From positions 1-32,593 of the forward strand of contig CAAGGJ010000175.1 in NCBI GenBank assembly GCA_900769345.1: a stretch of DNA of 32,593 bases, written 5' to 3'. A program made the translations under genes and the position numbers. Below are positions 8,976-16,302 of the stretch, in pieces; the stretch's first letter is position 1; each line of letters starts with the position of its first letter. Origin of the DNA: Bacteroidales bacterium (lineage in GTDB: Bacteria; Bacteroidota; Bacteroidia; Bacteroidales; Muribaculaceae). The notes under the pieces were generated by a model. That model saw only the letters and a list, made by a program, of their open reading frames with translations, was not told the origin of the DNA and made no database searches.

Positions 8976-11264
8976 ATGTACAACGACATGAAGAATTTGT
9001 ATAAAGTCGCCTCGGTGGCTGTGGCTTTGCTTGCCGCCGTGGGACTGGCTACGAGTAGCTGTAGTCAACAAGAAACATGCAATGATTACACTCAGTATGT
9101 AAATGTGTTTATCGGCACAGGAGGCCACGGACACACCTACCCCGGTGCTGTGGTGCCTTACGGAGCCATTCAGCCGAGCCCCGATACTCGTATGTATGGA
9201 TGGGATGCTTGCTCGGGATATTATTATAACGATAGCACCATCAATGGTTTCTCGCACACTCACTTGAGCGGCACAGGATGTTGCGACTTGGGCGATGTGC
9301 TCATTATGCCTACTGTGGGCAATCAAGACATCACACAAGAGGAAGAACGCGGACAGACCAAGGCTTATGCTTCGGCATTCAGTCACGAACGCGAAGTGGC
9401 TGAGCCGGGCTACTACTCGGTGATGCTCGACCGCTATGGCATCAAGGCTGAAATCACATCCACCACTCGCGGCGCAATTCACCGCTGGACATTCCCTAAA
9501 TCGGAAGATGCCGGCGTGATAGTAGACCTCGACTACTCGCTCGACGACCAAGTGAATATAGGTATGCAACTCGATGTAATCAGCGATACCGAAGTTGTGG
9601 GCCACAAGATGACCAAATTTTGGGCTTTCGACCAGTATATCAACTTCTATGCCAAGTTCTCCAAGCCGTTTACCTACACCATAGTAGATGATACCGTAAC
9701 GGTAGGCGATAAACAGAAGCCACGCCGCAAGGCATTGCTTAAGTTTGCCAACACCGAAGAAGGCGAAGTGATATATGCCAAGGTGGGCGTATCGGCAGTA
9801 GACATAGATGGCGCTAAGAACAATGTGCTTAGCGAGATACCCGAATGGGACTTCGACGGCGTGAAGGCCGCTGCACATCAGCGTTGGAACGAGTATTTGG
9901 CTAAGATAGACATCGAAACCGGCGATGCCGACCATCGCGCTATATTCTACACCGCACTCTATCACGCAGGATTGCAGCCCTACACATTCACCGATGCCGA
10001 TGGCCGCTACTACGGTATGGACATGAAGGTGCACCAAGGCGATGCCGAAAAGCCGGTTTACACCATCTTCTCTACCTGGGACACATTCCGTGCATGGCAC
10101 CCATTGCAGACTATCATCAATCCTGAATTTAACGGCGAATTGGTGAAGTCGCTCTTGCTCAAGGCACGCGAAGGCGGCATCTTGCCTATGTGGGAACTTT
10201 GCAGCAACTACACCGGCTGTATGATAGGTTATCACTCAGTGCCCATCATCGCCGATGCTTATATCAAGGGCTATCGCGATATCGACATCAACGAAGCCTA
10301 TAAGGCAATGCGCCGTGTGGCTGAATACGACACCACAGGCATCATCGCTCCTAAGGCAGTGGTAGATATATTGATGAATCCTGCAAAATACTGGAAGAAC
10401 AAGATAGGTTATGTGCCATGCGACAAGGACAACGAAGCAGTGGCAAAGGCACTCGAATTTGCTTATAACGACTGGTGTATAGCTCAAATAGCTAAAGAAG
10501 TGGGCGACACTGCAGGTGCAGCACTCTATGAGAAGTTTGCCCAAGGCTATAAGACCTACTACGACCCAGAAGTGGGCTATATGCGCGGCAAGGACAGCCA
10601 GGGCAAGTGGCGCACACCATTCGATCCGGCACGCAGCACTCACCGCAGCGACGACTACTGCGAAGGTAATGCATGGCAATGGTCGTGGTTCGTACCTCAC
10701 GATCCAGAAGGTTTGATGGAACTCGTTGGCGGAAAGGATACATTCAATGCTAAGCTCGATGCTCTCTTTGCAGCATCGTCGGAAATCACCGGCGAAGCAG
10801 TTTCAGCCGACATCTCGGGCCTTATCGGCCAGTATGCTCACGGCAACGAACCAAGCCACCACATTATTCACTTCTATAACTATGGTGGTCAGCCATGGAA
10901 GACTCAAGAACTCGTTGACCATGTGCTCTACACACTATATTTCAACAACGAAAACGGCCTTTCGGGCAACGAAGACTGCGGACAGATGTCGGCATGGTAT
11001 GTGCTCAACGCTATGGGCTTCTATCAAGTATGCCCCGGCAAGCCGGTTTATTCTATTGGTCGCCCGTTGTACGACAAGGTAACCATCAACCTCACCAACG
11101 GTAAGAAGTTTGTGATAGAAGCCATCAACAACAGCCGCGAAAACAAGTATATCCAAAGCATGGAACTCAATGGCAAAGCGCTCACCGAGCCGTTCTTCAC
11201 GCACGACGACATCATGCAAGGCGGAAAACTTGTGTTCACCATGGGCAATACCCCCAAGAAATAA
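8976..11264 (+). CDS. GH92 exo-alpha-mannosidase, lipoprotein (first copy)
   Basis: Calcium-dependent inverting alpha-mannosidase family that removes terminal alpha-mannose from mannan or N-glycans. The protein has 762 residues from ATG 8976, or 758 from ATG 8988; the later start gives a cleaner signal (MKNLYKVASVAVAL). A lipobox TSSC predicts a lipid-anchored protein. The N-terminal beta-sandwich begins YVNVFIGTGGHGHTYPGA. The catalytic alpha/alpha-barrel region carries CEGNAWQ (Glu563), HGNEPSHH (Glu625) and GNEDCGQMSAWYV (Glu666, Asp667), carboxylate-bearing motifs typical of active GH92 enzymes. Length is normal and no damage is seen. It is the first gene of the plus-strand unit; a hairpin and 67 bases separate it from the transporter. 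Linkage preference (alpha-1,2, 1,3, 1,4 or mannosyl-phosphate) cannot be read directly. Confidence 0.93.
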   Translation: MYNDMKNLYKVASVAVALLAAVGLATSSCSQQETCNDYTQYVNVFIGTGGHGHTYPGAVVPYGAIQPSPDTRMYGWDACSGYYYNDSTINGFSHTHLSGTGCCDLGDVLIMPTVGNQDITQEEERGQTKAYASAFSHEREVAEPGYYSVMLDRYGIKAEITSTTRGAIHRWTFPKSEDAGVIVDLDYSLDDQVNIGMQLDVISDTEVVGHKMTKFWAFDQYINFYAKFSKPFTYTIVDDTVTVGDKQKPRRKALLKFANTEEGEVIYAKVGVSAVDIDGAKNNVLSEIPEWDFDGVKAAAHQRWNEYLAKIDIETGDADHRAIFYTALYHAGLQPYTFTDADGRYYGMDMKVHQGDAEKPVYTIFSTWDTFRAWHPLQTIINPEFNGELVKSLLLKAREGGILPMWELCSNYTGCMIGYHSVPIIADAYIKGYRDIDINEAYKAMRRVAEYDTTGIIAPKAVVDILMNPAKYWKNKIGYVPCDKDNEAVAKALEFAYNDWCIAQIAKEVGDTAGAALYEKFAQGYKTYYDPEVGYMRGKDSQGKWRTPFDPARSTHRSDDYCEGNAWQWSWFVPHDPEGLMELVGGKDTFNAKLDALFAASSEITGEAVSADISGLIGQYAHGNEPSHHIIHFYNYGGQPWKTQELVDHVLYTLYFNNENGLSGNEDCGQMSAWYVLNAMGFYQVCPGKPVYSIGRPLYDKVTINLTNGKKFVIEAINNSRENKYIQSMELNGKALTEPFFTHDDIMQGGKLVFTMGNTPKK

Positions 11265-11276
11265 CTTAACAGAGCA

Positions 11277-11307
11277 GGCATCCTTCCCGGGCTTAGGGGA
11301 GGATGCC
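11277..11307 (+). terminator. Hairpin between GH92 and transporter genes (attenuator or RNA-processing site)
   Basis: GGCATCCTTCCC (11277-11288) pairs with GGGGAGGATGCC (11296-11307) across a 7-base loop; only one pair is a wobble. No U-tract follows, so it may be a partial terminator or a 3'-end stabiliser for the GH92 message rather than a full stop. Confidence 0.5.
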
Positions 11308-11331
11308 ATTAACCTTAAAAACTAAATATAA

Positions 11332-12657
11332 ATGGCAAGTTTTTCAGAAAAAATCGGCTATGCATTAGGTGATGCCGCAGCGGGCGGTATTACATGGAAA
11401 GTGATGTCGATAGCATTCCCGCTGTTTTTTACCAATATTTTCGGACTCACCGTAGCCGACACTGCCACGCTTATGCTCTTGGCACGTATGTTCGACGTAG
11501 TCACCGACCCCTTGATGGGCAGCCTCGCCGACCGCACCCAGTCGCGCTGGGGTACTTATCGCCCGTGGCTGATATTCGGCGCCATTCCTTTGGGATTGGT
11601 GTTTGCCTTGTTGCTCTACACCCCCGACTTTGGTCCGGTAGGCAAGCGCATATGGGCATATAGCCTCTATCTGCTCATGATGGCAGTGTATACCGCAGTG
11701 AATGTGCCTTACGGTTCGCTCTTGGGCGTGATGACTGCCGACGATAATGAGAAGAACCAATTCTCATCATATCGCATGGTGGGAGCCTATGCAATGGGCT
11801 TTGTCACCCTGCTTGCATTCCCATATTTGCAGAAGATGGTAGGCGGCACCGAAGCACATCAATATGCAGTGCTTGGAGCCGGACTCGGCGCCGTGGCAGC
11901 TCTGATGACACTTGCTTGCGGTTTGCTCACCAAGGAACGCCTCAAACCCGTGCGCGCCGAGAAATTCTCGTTACGCCCGTTTGCCGACTTGGTGAAGAAC
12001 AAACCATGGATATATCTTACACTCATAGGAGTGTGCAGCAATTTCTTCAACGGATTTCGCTATGCAGTGGCAGGCTATATGTTCACCTACTGCCTCGGCG
12101 GCGAAATCACCATAAGCGGTTTGATTATCAACTACACCGTGTTTATGACCTTTGGTGAAGTCACCTGTATGATATTCGGCGGCTTGTCGCCCGCATTCAC
12201 CAAGATGATAGACTCCAAGAAGCGCGCCTTTGCATGGTCGATAGTGATTTGCGCCGTTACATCGGTGGCATTCTTCTTCGTGCCTATGGATCCGAGCAGC
12301 ATCTGGGTGCTTATAGGCATCGTTGTGCTCACCTCGGTAGGCATTGGCTTCTACTCGCCGCTATTGTGGTCGATGTATGCCGACGTAGCCGACTATGCAA
12401 CCGAAAAGAACGGAACATCGAGCACCGGACTCATCTTCTCGTCGGGAACCATGTCGCAGAAGTTCGGTTCGGCCATCTCGGGTGCTTTGGTAGTGATGTT
12501 CTTGGGCTTTGCAGGATTTAGTTCCGACAATGGCGAAATCACCATCACCGATATGGAAGCTGTGAAGAATATGATTTGGATGCTGTTCTCGCTATTCCCT
12601 GCCATCATAGCAGGCTTGATGTTGATTTTGGTGAAATTGTATCCTATCAATAAGTAA
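11332..12657 (+). CDS. GPH-family (MelB-like) sugar:cation symporter
   Basis: Inner-membrane transporter of 441 residues in the glycoside-pentoside-hexuronide:cation symporter family of the MFS superfamily. It begins SEKIGYALGDAAAGG and has about 12 hydrophobic segments. The loop between helices 2 and 3 carries DPLMGSLADRTQSRWGTYRP, the hallmark of the family. Later, helix-rich segments such as SPLLWSMYADVADYA match the MelB-like conserved region. It lies between the first GH92 gene and GH130. GPH or other MFS carriers next to GH130 phosphorylases are the usual way Bacteroidetes bring beta-mannosides such as Man-GlcNAc or mannobiose into the cytoplasm, so that is the inferred substrate. No frameshift or truncation is seen. 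Confidence 0.88.
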   Translation: MASFSEKIGYALGDAAAGGITWKVMSIAFPLFFTNIFGLTVADTATLMLLARMFDVVTDPLMGSLADRTQSRWGTYRPWLIFGAIPLGLVFALLLYTPDFGPVGKRIWAYSLYLLMMAVYTAVNVPYGSLLGVMTADDNEKNQFSSYRMVGAYAMGFVTLLAFPYLQKMVGGTEAHQYAVLGAGLGAVAALMTLACGLLTKERLKPVRAEKFSLRPFADLVKNKPWIYLTLIGVCSNFFNGFRYAVAGYMFTYCLGGEITISGLIINYTVFMTFGEVTCMIFGGLSPAFTKMIDSKKRAFAWSIVICAVTSVAFFFVPMDPSSIWVLIGIVVLTSVGIGFYSPLLWSMYADVADYATEKNGTSSTGLIFSSGTMSQKFGSAISGALVVMFLGFAGFSSDNGEITITDMEAVKNMIWMLFSLFPAIIAGLMLILVKLYPINK

Positions 12658-12680
12658 TTTATCGGCATAAACGATATTTC

Positions 12681-12721
12681 ATCGGTCGGAGAATGGCAGA
12701 AATGTTCTTTCTCCGACCGAT
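12681..12721 (+). terminator. Strong hairpin after transporter gene
   Basis: A perfect 13-base-pair stem, ATCGGTCGGAGAA (12681-12693) with TTCTCCGACCGAT (12709-12721), encloses a 15-base loop. No U-tract follows. With the promoter at 12823 it suggests that GH130 is at least partly transcribed on its own. Confidence 0.6.
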
Positions 12722-12787
12722 TGTAGTTTCTATTCCGATGCTATGACCACAGTTCAGACTTGGGTGGAAAAATTAGTGATAATTTTG

Positions 12788-12811
12788 TGGCAATCGATAG
12801 TCGAAATGCCA
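12788..12811. promoter_or_regulatory. Inverted repeat TGGCA-N14-TGCCA upstream of GH130, possible operator
   Basis: TGGCA (12788-12792) and TGCCA (12807-12811) form an inverted repeat just upstream of the GH130 -7 element, overlapping where the -33 contact would fall. It resembles the repeat near the SGNH promoter. Confidence 0.35.
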
Positions 12812-12822
12812 CCAAATGTTAT

Positions 12823-12830
12823 TATATTTG
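12823..12830 (+). promoter_or_regulatory. Candidate -7 element for GH130
   Basis: TATATTTG followed by C fits TAnnTTTG. The -33 position has no clear TTG, so activation by a bound regulator is possible. Transcription would start about 30 bases before the ATG at 12868. Confidence 0.45.
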
Positions 12831-12867
12831 CACTAAATTTATAATAATATTATTACCAAAATTTACG

Positions 12868-13845
12868 ATGATGAATAAAGTGAATATTCCATGGGAAGAA
12901 CGACCTGCAGGATGCAAGGAAGTGATGTGGCGCTTTAGCCAAAATCCTGTTATCGACCGTTATTCCATACCTACTTCCAATAGTATATTCAATAGTGCAG
13001 TAGTGCCGTTTGGCGACGGCTACGCAGGTGTGTTCCGTTGCGACAATCGCTCAGTGCAGATGAATATCTTTGCCGGATTTAGCAAAGATGGCATCAACTG
13101 GGAGATAAACCACGAGCCGATAGAATTTAAGGCAGGCAATACCACTATGATAGAGTCGACCTATAAGTACGACCCACGATGCGTGTGGATAGAGGACCGA
13201 TACTGGATTACTTGGTGCAACGGCTATAAGGGACAACCTACCATCGGCATAGGTTATACCTTCGACTTCAAGGAATTTTATCAGTGCGAAAACGCATTCT
13301 TGCCATTCAACCGCAACGGTGTGCTTTTCCCGGAGAAGGTGGATGGAAAATATGTGATGATGAGCCGTCCGAGCGACAGCGGTCACACACCATTCGGCGA
13401 CATCTACGTAAGTTTCAGCCCCGACATGAAATTCTGGGGCGAACATCGCCACTTGATGGGTCCCACACCATTCCCCGAGAGCGCATGGCAGTGCACCAAG
13501 ATAGGTGCCGGCACAGTGCCATTTATGACCGAAGCCGGTTGGCTGATGTTCTATCACGGTGTTATCACCACTTGCAATGGTTTCCGCTACTCGATGGGCG
13601 CAGCCATCCTCGATAAGGACGACCCGACAAAGGTGCTCTATCGCACTCAGCCATACTTGCTTGCTCCGGCAGCACCTTACGAAATGATGGGCGATGTGCC
13701 TAATGTGGTGTTCCCGTGTGCAGCACTCACCGAGGGCGACAAGGTGTGCGTATATTACGGCGCTGCCGACACTCATGTGTGCTTGGCATTTGGCTATATC
13801 TCTGAAATCATCGACTTCGTAAAGAAAAATTCGATAGTAAAATAA
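12868..13845 (+). CDS. GH130 beta-mannoside phosphorylase
   Basis: Cytoplasmic inverting phosphorylase that cleaves beta-1,4-linked mannosides with phosphate to give alpha-mannose 1-phosphate. The frame opens further upstream at a TTG (12760), but that would place the -7 element inside the gene; ATG 12868 (or 12871) gives 325 residues, the usual size of short GH130 enzymes. Conserved features are SIFNSAVVPFGDGYAGVFRCD (residues 39-59) with the five-blade propeller start, and YDPRCVWIED, where Asp102 matches the proposed catalytic Asp of characterised GH130 proteins. There is no signal peptide. Next to GH92 enzymes and a GPH carrier, Man-beta-1,4-GlcNAc from N-glycan cores or mannobiose from mannan are the best substrate candidates; short GH130 enzymes include both kinds. 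Confidence 0.88.
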   Translation: MMNKVNIPWEERPAGCKEVMWRFSQNPVIDRYSIPTSNSIFNSAVVPFGDGYAGVFRCDNRSVQMNIFAGFSKDGINWEINHEPIEFKAGNTTMIESTYKYDPRCVWIEDRYWITWCNGYKGQPTIGIGYTFDFKEFYQCENAFLPFNRNGVLFPEKVDGKYVMMSRPSDSGHTPFGDIYVSFSPDMKFWGEHRHLMGPTPFPESAWQCTKIGAGTVPFMTEAGWLMFYHGVITTCNGFRYSMGAAILDKDDPTKVLYRTQPYLLAPAAPYEMMGDVPNVVFPCAALTEGDKVCVYYGAADTHVCLAFGYISEIIDFVKKNSIVK

Positions 13846-13863
13846 GCCATAACTACCATCGGA

Positions 13864-13907
13864 GGAGAGCATAGGGCTGCCCGACAAGCGGCTTATGCTC
13901 TCCTTTT
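13864..13907 (+). terminator. Terminator after GH130
   Basis: GGAGAGCATA (13864-13873) pairs perfectly with TATGCTCTCC (13894-13903) and is followed by TTTT. The loop is 20 bases. The GH92 genes downstream therefore need read-through or their own promoter. Confidence 0.65.
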
Positions 13908-13966
13908 CACTAATTTTAGAATTGAGACATAAAAACTTACTTTATTTTTCCACACAACTTTCAAGC

Positions 13967-16267
13967 ATGAACAAACGATTATTCAACCTTATCGTAGCAG
14001 CCTCGGCTACACTCGCCATGTGGGCACAGCAACCGGTGGATTATGTCAATCCGTTTATTGGAACATCAAATTTCGGCACCTGCAATCCCGGAGCCATCAC
14101 ACCCAACGGACTGATGTCGGTGGTGCCATTTAATGTGATGGGCAGCAGCGAAAATAAGTTCGACAAGGACGCCCGTTGGTGGTCGACTCCATACGAGTAT
14201 TACAACAGCTATTTCACCGGCTATGCGCATGTCAACCTAAGCGGCGTGGGTTGCCCCGAACTCGGCTCTTTGCTTCTGATGCCTACTACCGGCAAATTGA
14301 GCGTAGACTACAAGGAATACGGTAGCAAATACACCGACGAAGTGGCTCATCCCGGCTATTACAGCAATCAACTCACCAAATATGGCATCAAAACCGAAGT
14401 TACAGCCACTCCGCGCGTGGGTGTGTCGCGTTTCACCTTCCCTAAGGGCGAGAGCCACATCTTACTTAACCTCGGCGAAGGTCTCACCAACGAAACCGGT
14501 GCGCAAGTGCGCCGCGTGAGCGCTACCGAATATGAGGGTATCAAACTGCTTGGCACATTCTGCTATGTGCCCGATGCAGTGTTCCCTATCTACTTCGTGA
14601 TGAGAGTGAATAAGGTGCCCTCGAGCGCAGGCTTGTGGAAAAAGCAGCGCCCGATGACTGCCGAAGCCGAGTGGGATGCCACTGCAGGCAAATATAAGCT
14701 CTATAAGGAATATGCAAAGCCGTTGGCAGGCGATGATATAGGTGTGTACATGAATTTTGACACCACTGAAGGCGAACAGATAGAAGTGCAGATGGGCGTT
14801 TCGTTCGTGAGCATCGAGAATGCACGCGAAAATCTGAATAAAGAACTCGGCAAGCGCTCGTTCGATTCGGTGGCAAAGCAAGCCCGCAATAGTTGGAACG
14901 AAAGCCTCTCGCGCATTATGGTAAAGGGTGGTACCGACGACCAAAAGACCATATTCTACACTGCACTCTATCACATGCTCATTCATCCCAATGTGCTCAA
15001 CGATGTGAACGGTGAATATCCGGCTATGGAAAACAGCGCAACGCTCAAAACCAACGGTCAGCGCTACACCGTGTTCTCGCTTTGGGACACTTATCGCAAT
15101 GTGCATCAACTTATGACTATGGTCTATCCCGAACGCCAAATAGAGATGCTTCACTCTATGCTCGATATGTTCTGCGAGGGCGGTTGGCTGCCTAAGTGGG
15201 AACTTTTCGGTCGCGAAACATTCACCATGGAAGGCGACCCGGCAATACCGGTGATAGTGGACTCGTGGATACGAGGAATGCGCGATTTCGATGTGGAAGT
15301 GGCATATGCCGCTATGCGCAAGGGCGCTACCACTCCTGGAAAGGACAACTTGCTGCGTCCCGACATCGACGAATATATCGAAACCGGCTATTGCGCTTAT
15401 CGCACTCCGTATGACAACTCGGTGAGCCATGCTCTTGAATATTATATAGCCGACTTTGCGCTCTCGGAGATGGCAGCAGCACTTGCCAAGCAAGCAGCAG
15501 CCGACGGCGACACCGATAAGGCAGAAAAATATGCCAAGGATGCCGCTCTATTCAAGAGCCGCTCCATGGGTTACAAGAATTATTACTCAAAGGAATTTGG
15601 CACACTTCGTCCGAAATTGCCTAACGGCGAGTTCTACAGCCCGTTCGACCCCAAGCAGGGCGAAAACTTCGAGCCGTCGCCCGGTTTCCACGAAGGAAAT
15701 GCGTGGAACTACACCTTCTATGTGCCACACGATGTGAAAGGCCTTGCCAAACTTATGGGTGGCGACAAGAAATTTGTCGACCGCTTGCAGATGGTGTTCG
15801 ATAAGGGCTATTACGACCCCGCCAACGAGCCCGATATAGCTTATCCGCACCTCTTCTCATACTTCAAGGGCGAAGAATGGCGCACCCAGCGTGAAGTGCA
15901 ACGCTTGCTCCGCACACATTATAAGAACGCTCCCGACGGCATCCCCGGCAACGACGATACAGGCACAATGTCGGCTTGGGCTATCTTCAATATGATGGGC
16001 TTTTATCCCGACTGCCCCGGTAAGGCTGAATATACGCTCACCACACCGGTGTTCGACCGTGTGGAAATCACCCTCGACGAGCATCGCTGGGGCAACAATA
16101 AACTCATTATCGAGGCACCGCGTCCTGCCGGCGTAGCTGCCGGTGGCGAGGCTTATATTAAGAGTGTGAAAGCAGCCGGCCGCACCATTAAGGGCTGTCG
16201 CATCAGCTGGAGCGACTTGATAGGTGCCGGAACATTGCAATTCAACCTCAAGGCTAACCCGAAATAA
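13967..16267 (+). CDS. GH92 exo-alpha-mannosidase, secreted (second copy, divergent type)
   Basis: GH92 family alpha-mannosidase of 766 residues. The frame extends upstream to 13895, but that ATG lies inside the terminator stem; ATG 13967 yields a proper signal peptide (MNKRLFNLIVAASATLAMWA) cut before QQPVDYVNPFIGTS. Unlike the two flanking copies it has no lipobox cysteine, so it should be periplasmic or released. The catalytic-domain motifs are present but differ: HEGNAWNYTFYVPHD in place of CEGN-type, and GNDDTGTMSAWAI in place of GNEDCGQMSAWYV. The segment corresponding to HGNEPSHH reads DPANEPDIAYPHL. It therefore belongs to a different GH92 subgroup and probably prefers another linkage. 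It lies 35 bases before the third GH92 gene. Confidence 0.92.
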   Translation: MNKRLFNLIVAASATLAMWAQQPVDYVNPFIGTSNFGTCNPGAITPNGLMSVVPFNVMGSSENKFDKDARWWSTPYEYYNSYFTGYAHVNLSGVGCPELGSLLLMPTTGKLSVDYKEYGSKYTDEVAHPGYYSNQLTKYGIKTEVTATPRVGVSRFTFPKGESHILLNLGEGLTNETGAQVRRVSATEYEGIKLLGTFCYVPDAVFPIYFVMRVNKVPSSAGLWKKQRPMTAEAEWDATAGKYKLYKEYAKPLAGDDIGVYMNFDTTEGEQIEVQMGVSFVSIENARENLNKELGKRSFDSVAKQARNSWNESLSRIMVKGGTDDQKTIFYTALYHMLIHPNVLNDVNGEYPAMENSATLKTNGQRYTVFSLWDTYRNVHQLMTMVYPERQIEMLHSMLDMFCEGGWLPKWELFGRETFTMEGDPAIPVIVDSWIRGMRDFDVEVAYAAMRKGATTPGKDNLLRPDIDEYIETGYCAYRTPYDNSVSHALEYYIADFALSEMAAALAKQAAADGDTDKAEKYAKDAALFKSRSMGYKNYYSKEFGTLRPKLPNGEFYSPFDPKQGENFEPSPGFHEGNAWNYTFYVPHDVKGLAKLMGGDKKFVDRLQMVFDKGYYDPANEPDIAYPHLFSYFKGEEWRTQREVQRLLRTHYKNAPDGIPGNDDTGTMSAWAIFNMMGFYPDCPGKAEYTLTTPVFDRVEITLDEHRWGNNKLIIEAPRPAGVAAGGEAYIKSVKAAGRTIKGCRISWSDLIGAGTLQFNLKANPK

Positions 16268-16302
16268 TAAGAATAATCTCAATAACCGACTCAAAACCAA
16301 TT

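Noticed and set aside
8955..10235. 426-codon minus-strand frame opposite the first GH92
   Set aside because: It is antisense to a well-supported GH92 gene, is rich in His, Cys and Val as expected from reading its complement, and shows no known motif.
12760..12867. TTG start for GH130
   Set aside because: The extension covers the candidate -7 element and inverted repeat, and GH130 proteins of this type begin near MNKVNIPWEERP.
13895..13966. Upstream start for the second GH92
   Set aside because: The ATG at 13895 is inside the right arm of the GH130 terminator, and the added 24 residues would hide the signal peptide.
14462..15493. 343-codon minus-strand frame opposite the second GH92
   Set aside because: Antisense to a real gene with intact motifs; the composition (many His, Ile, Cys) is that of a shadow frame.
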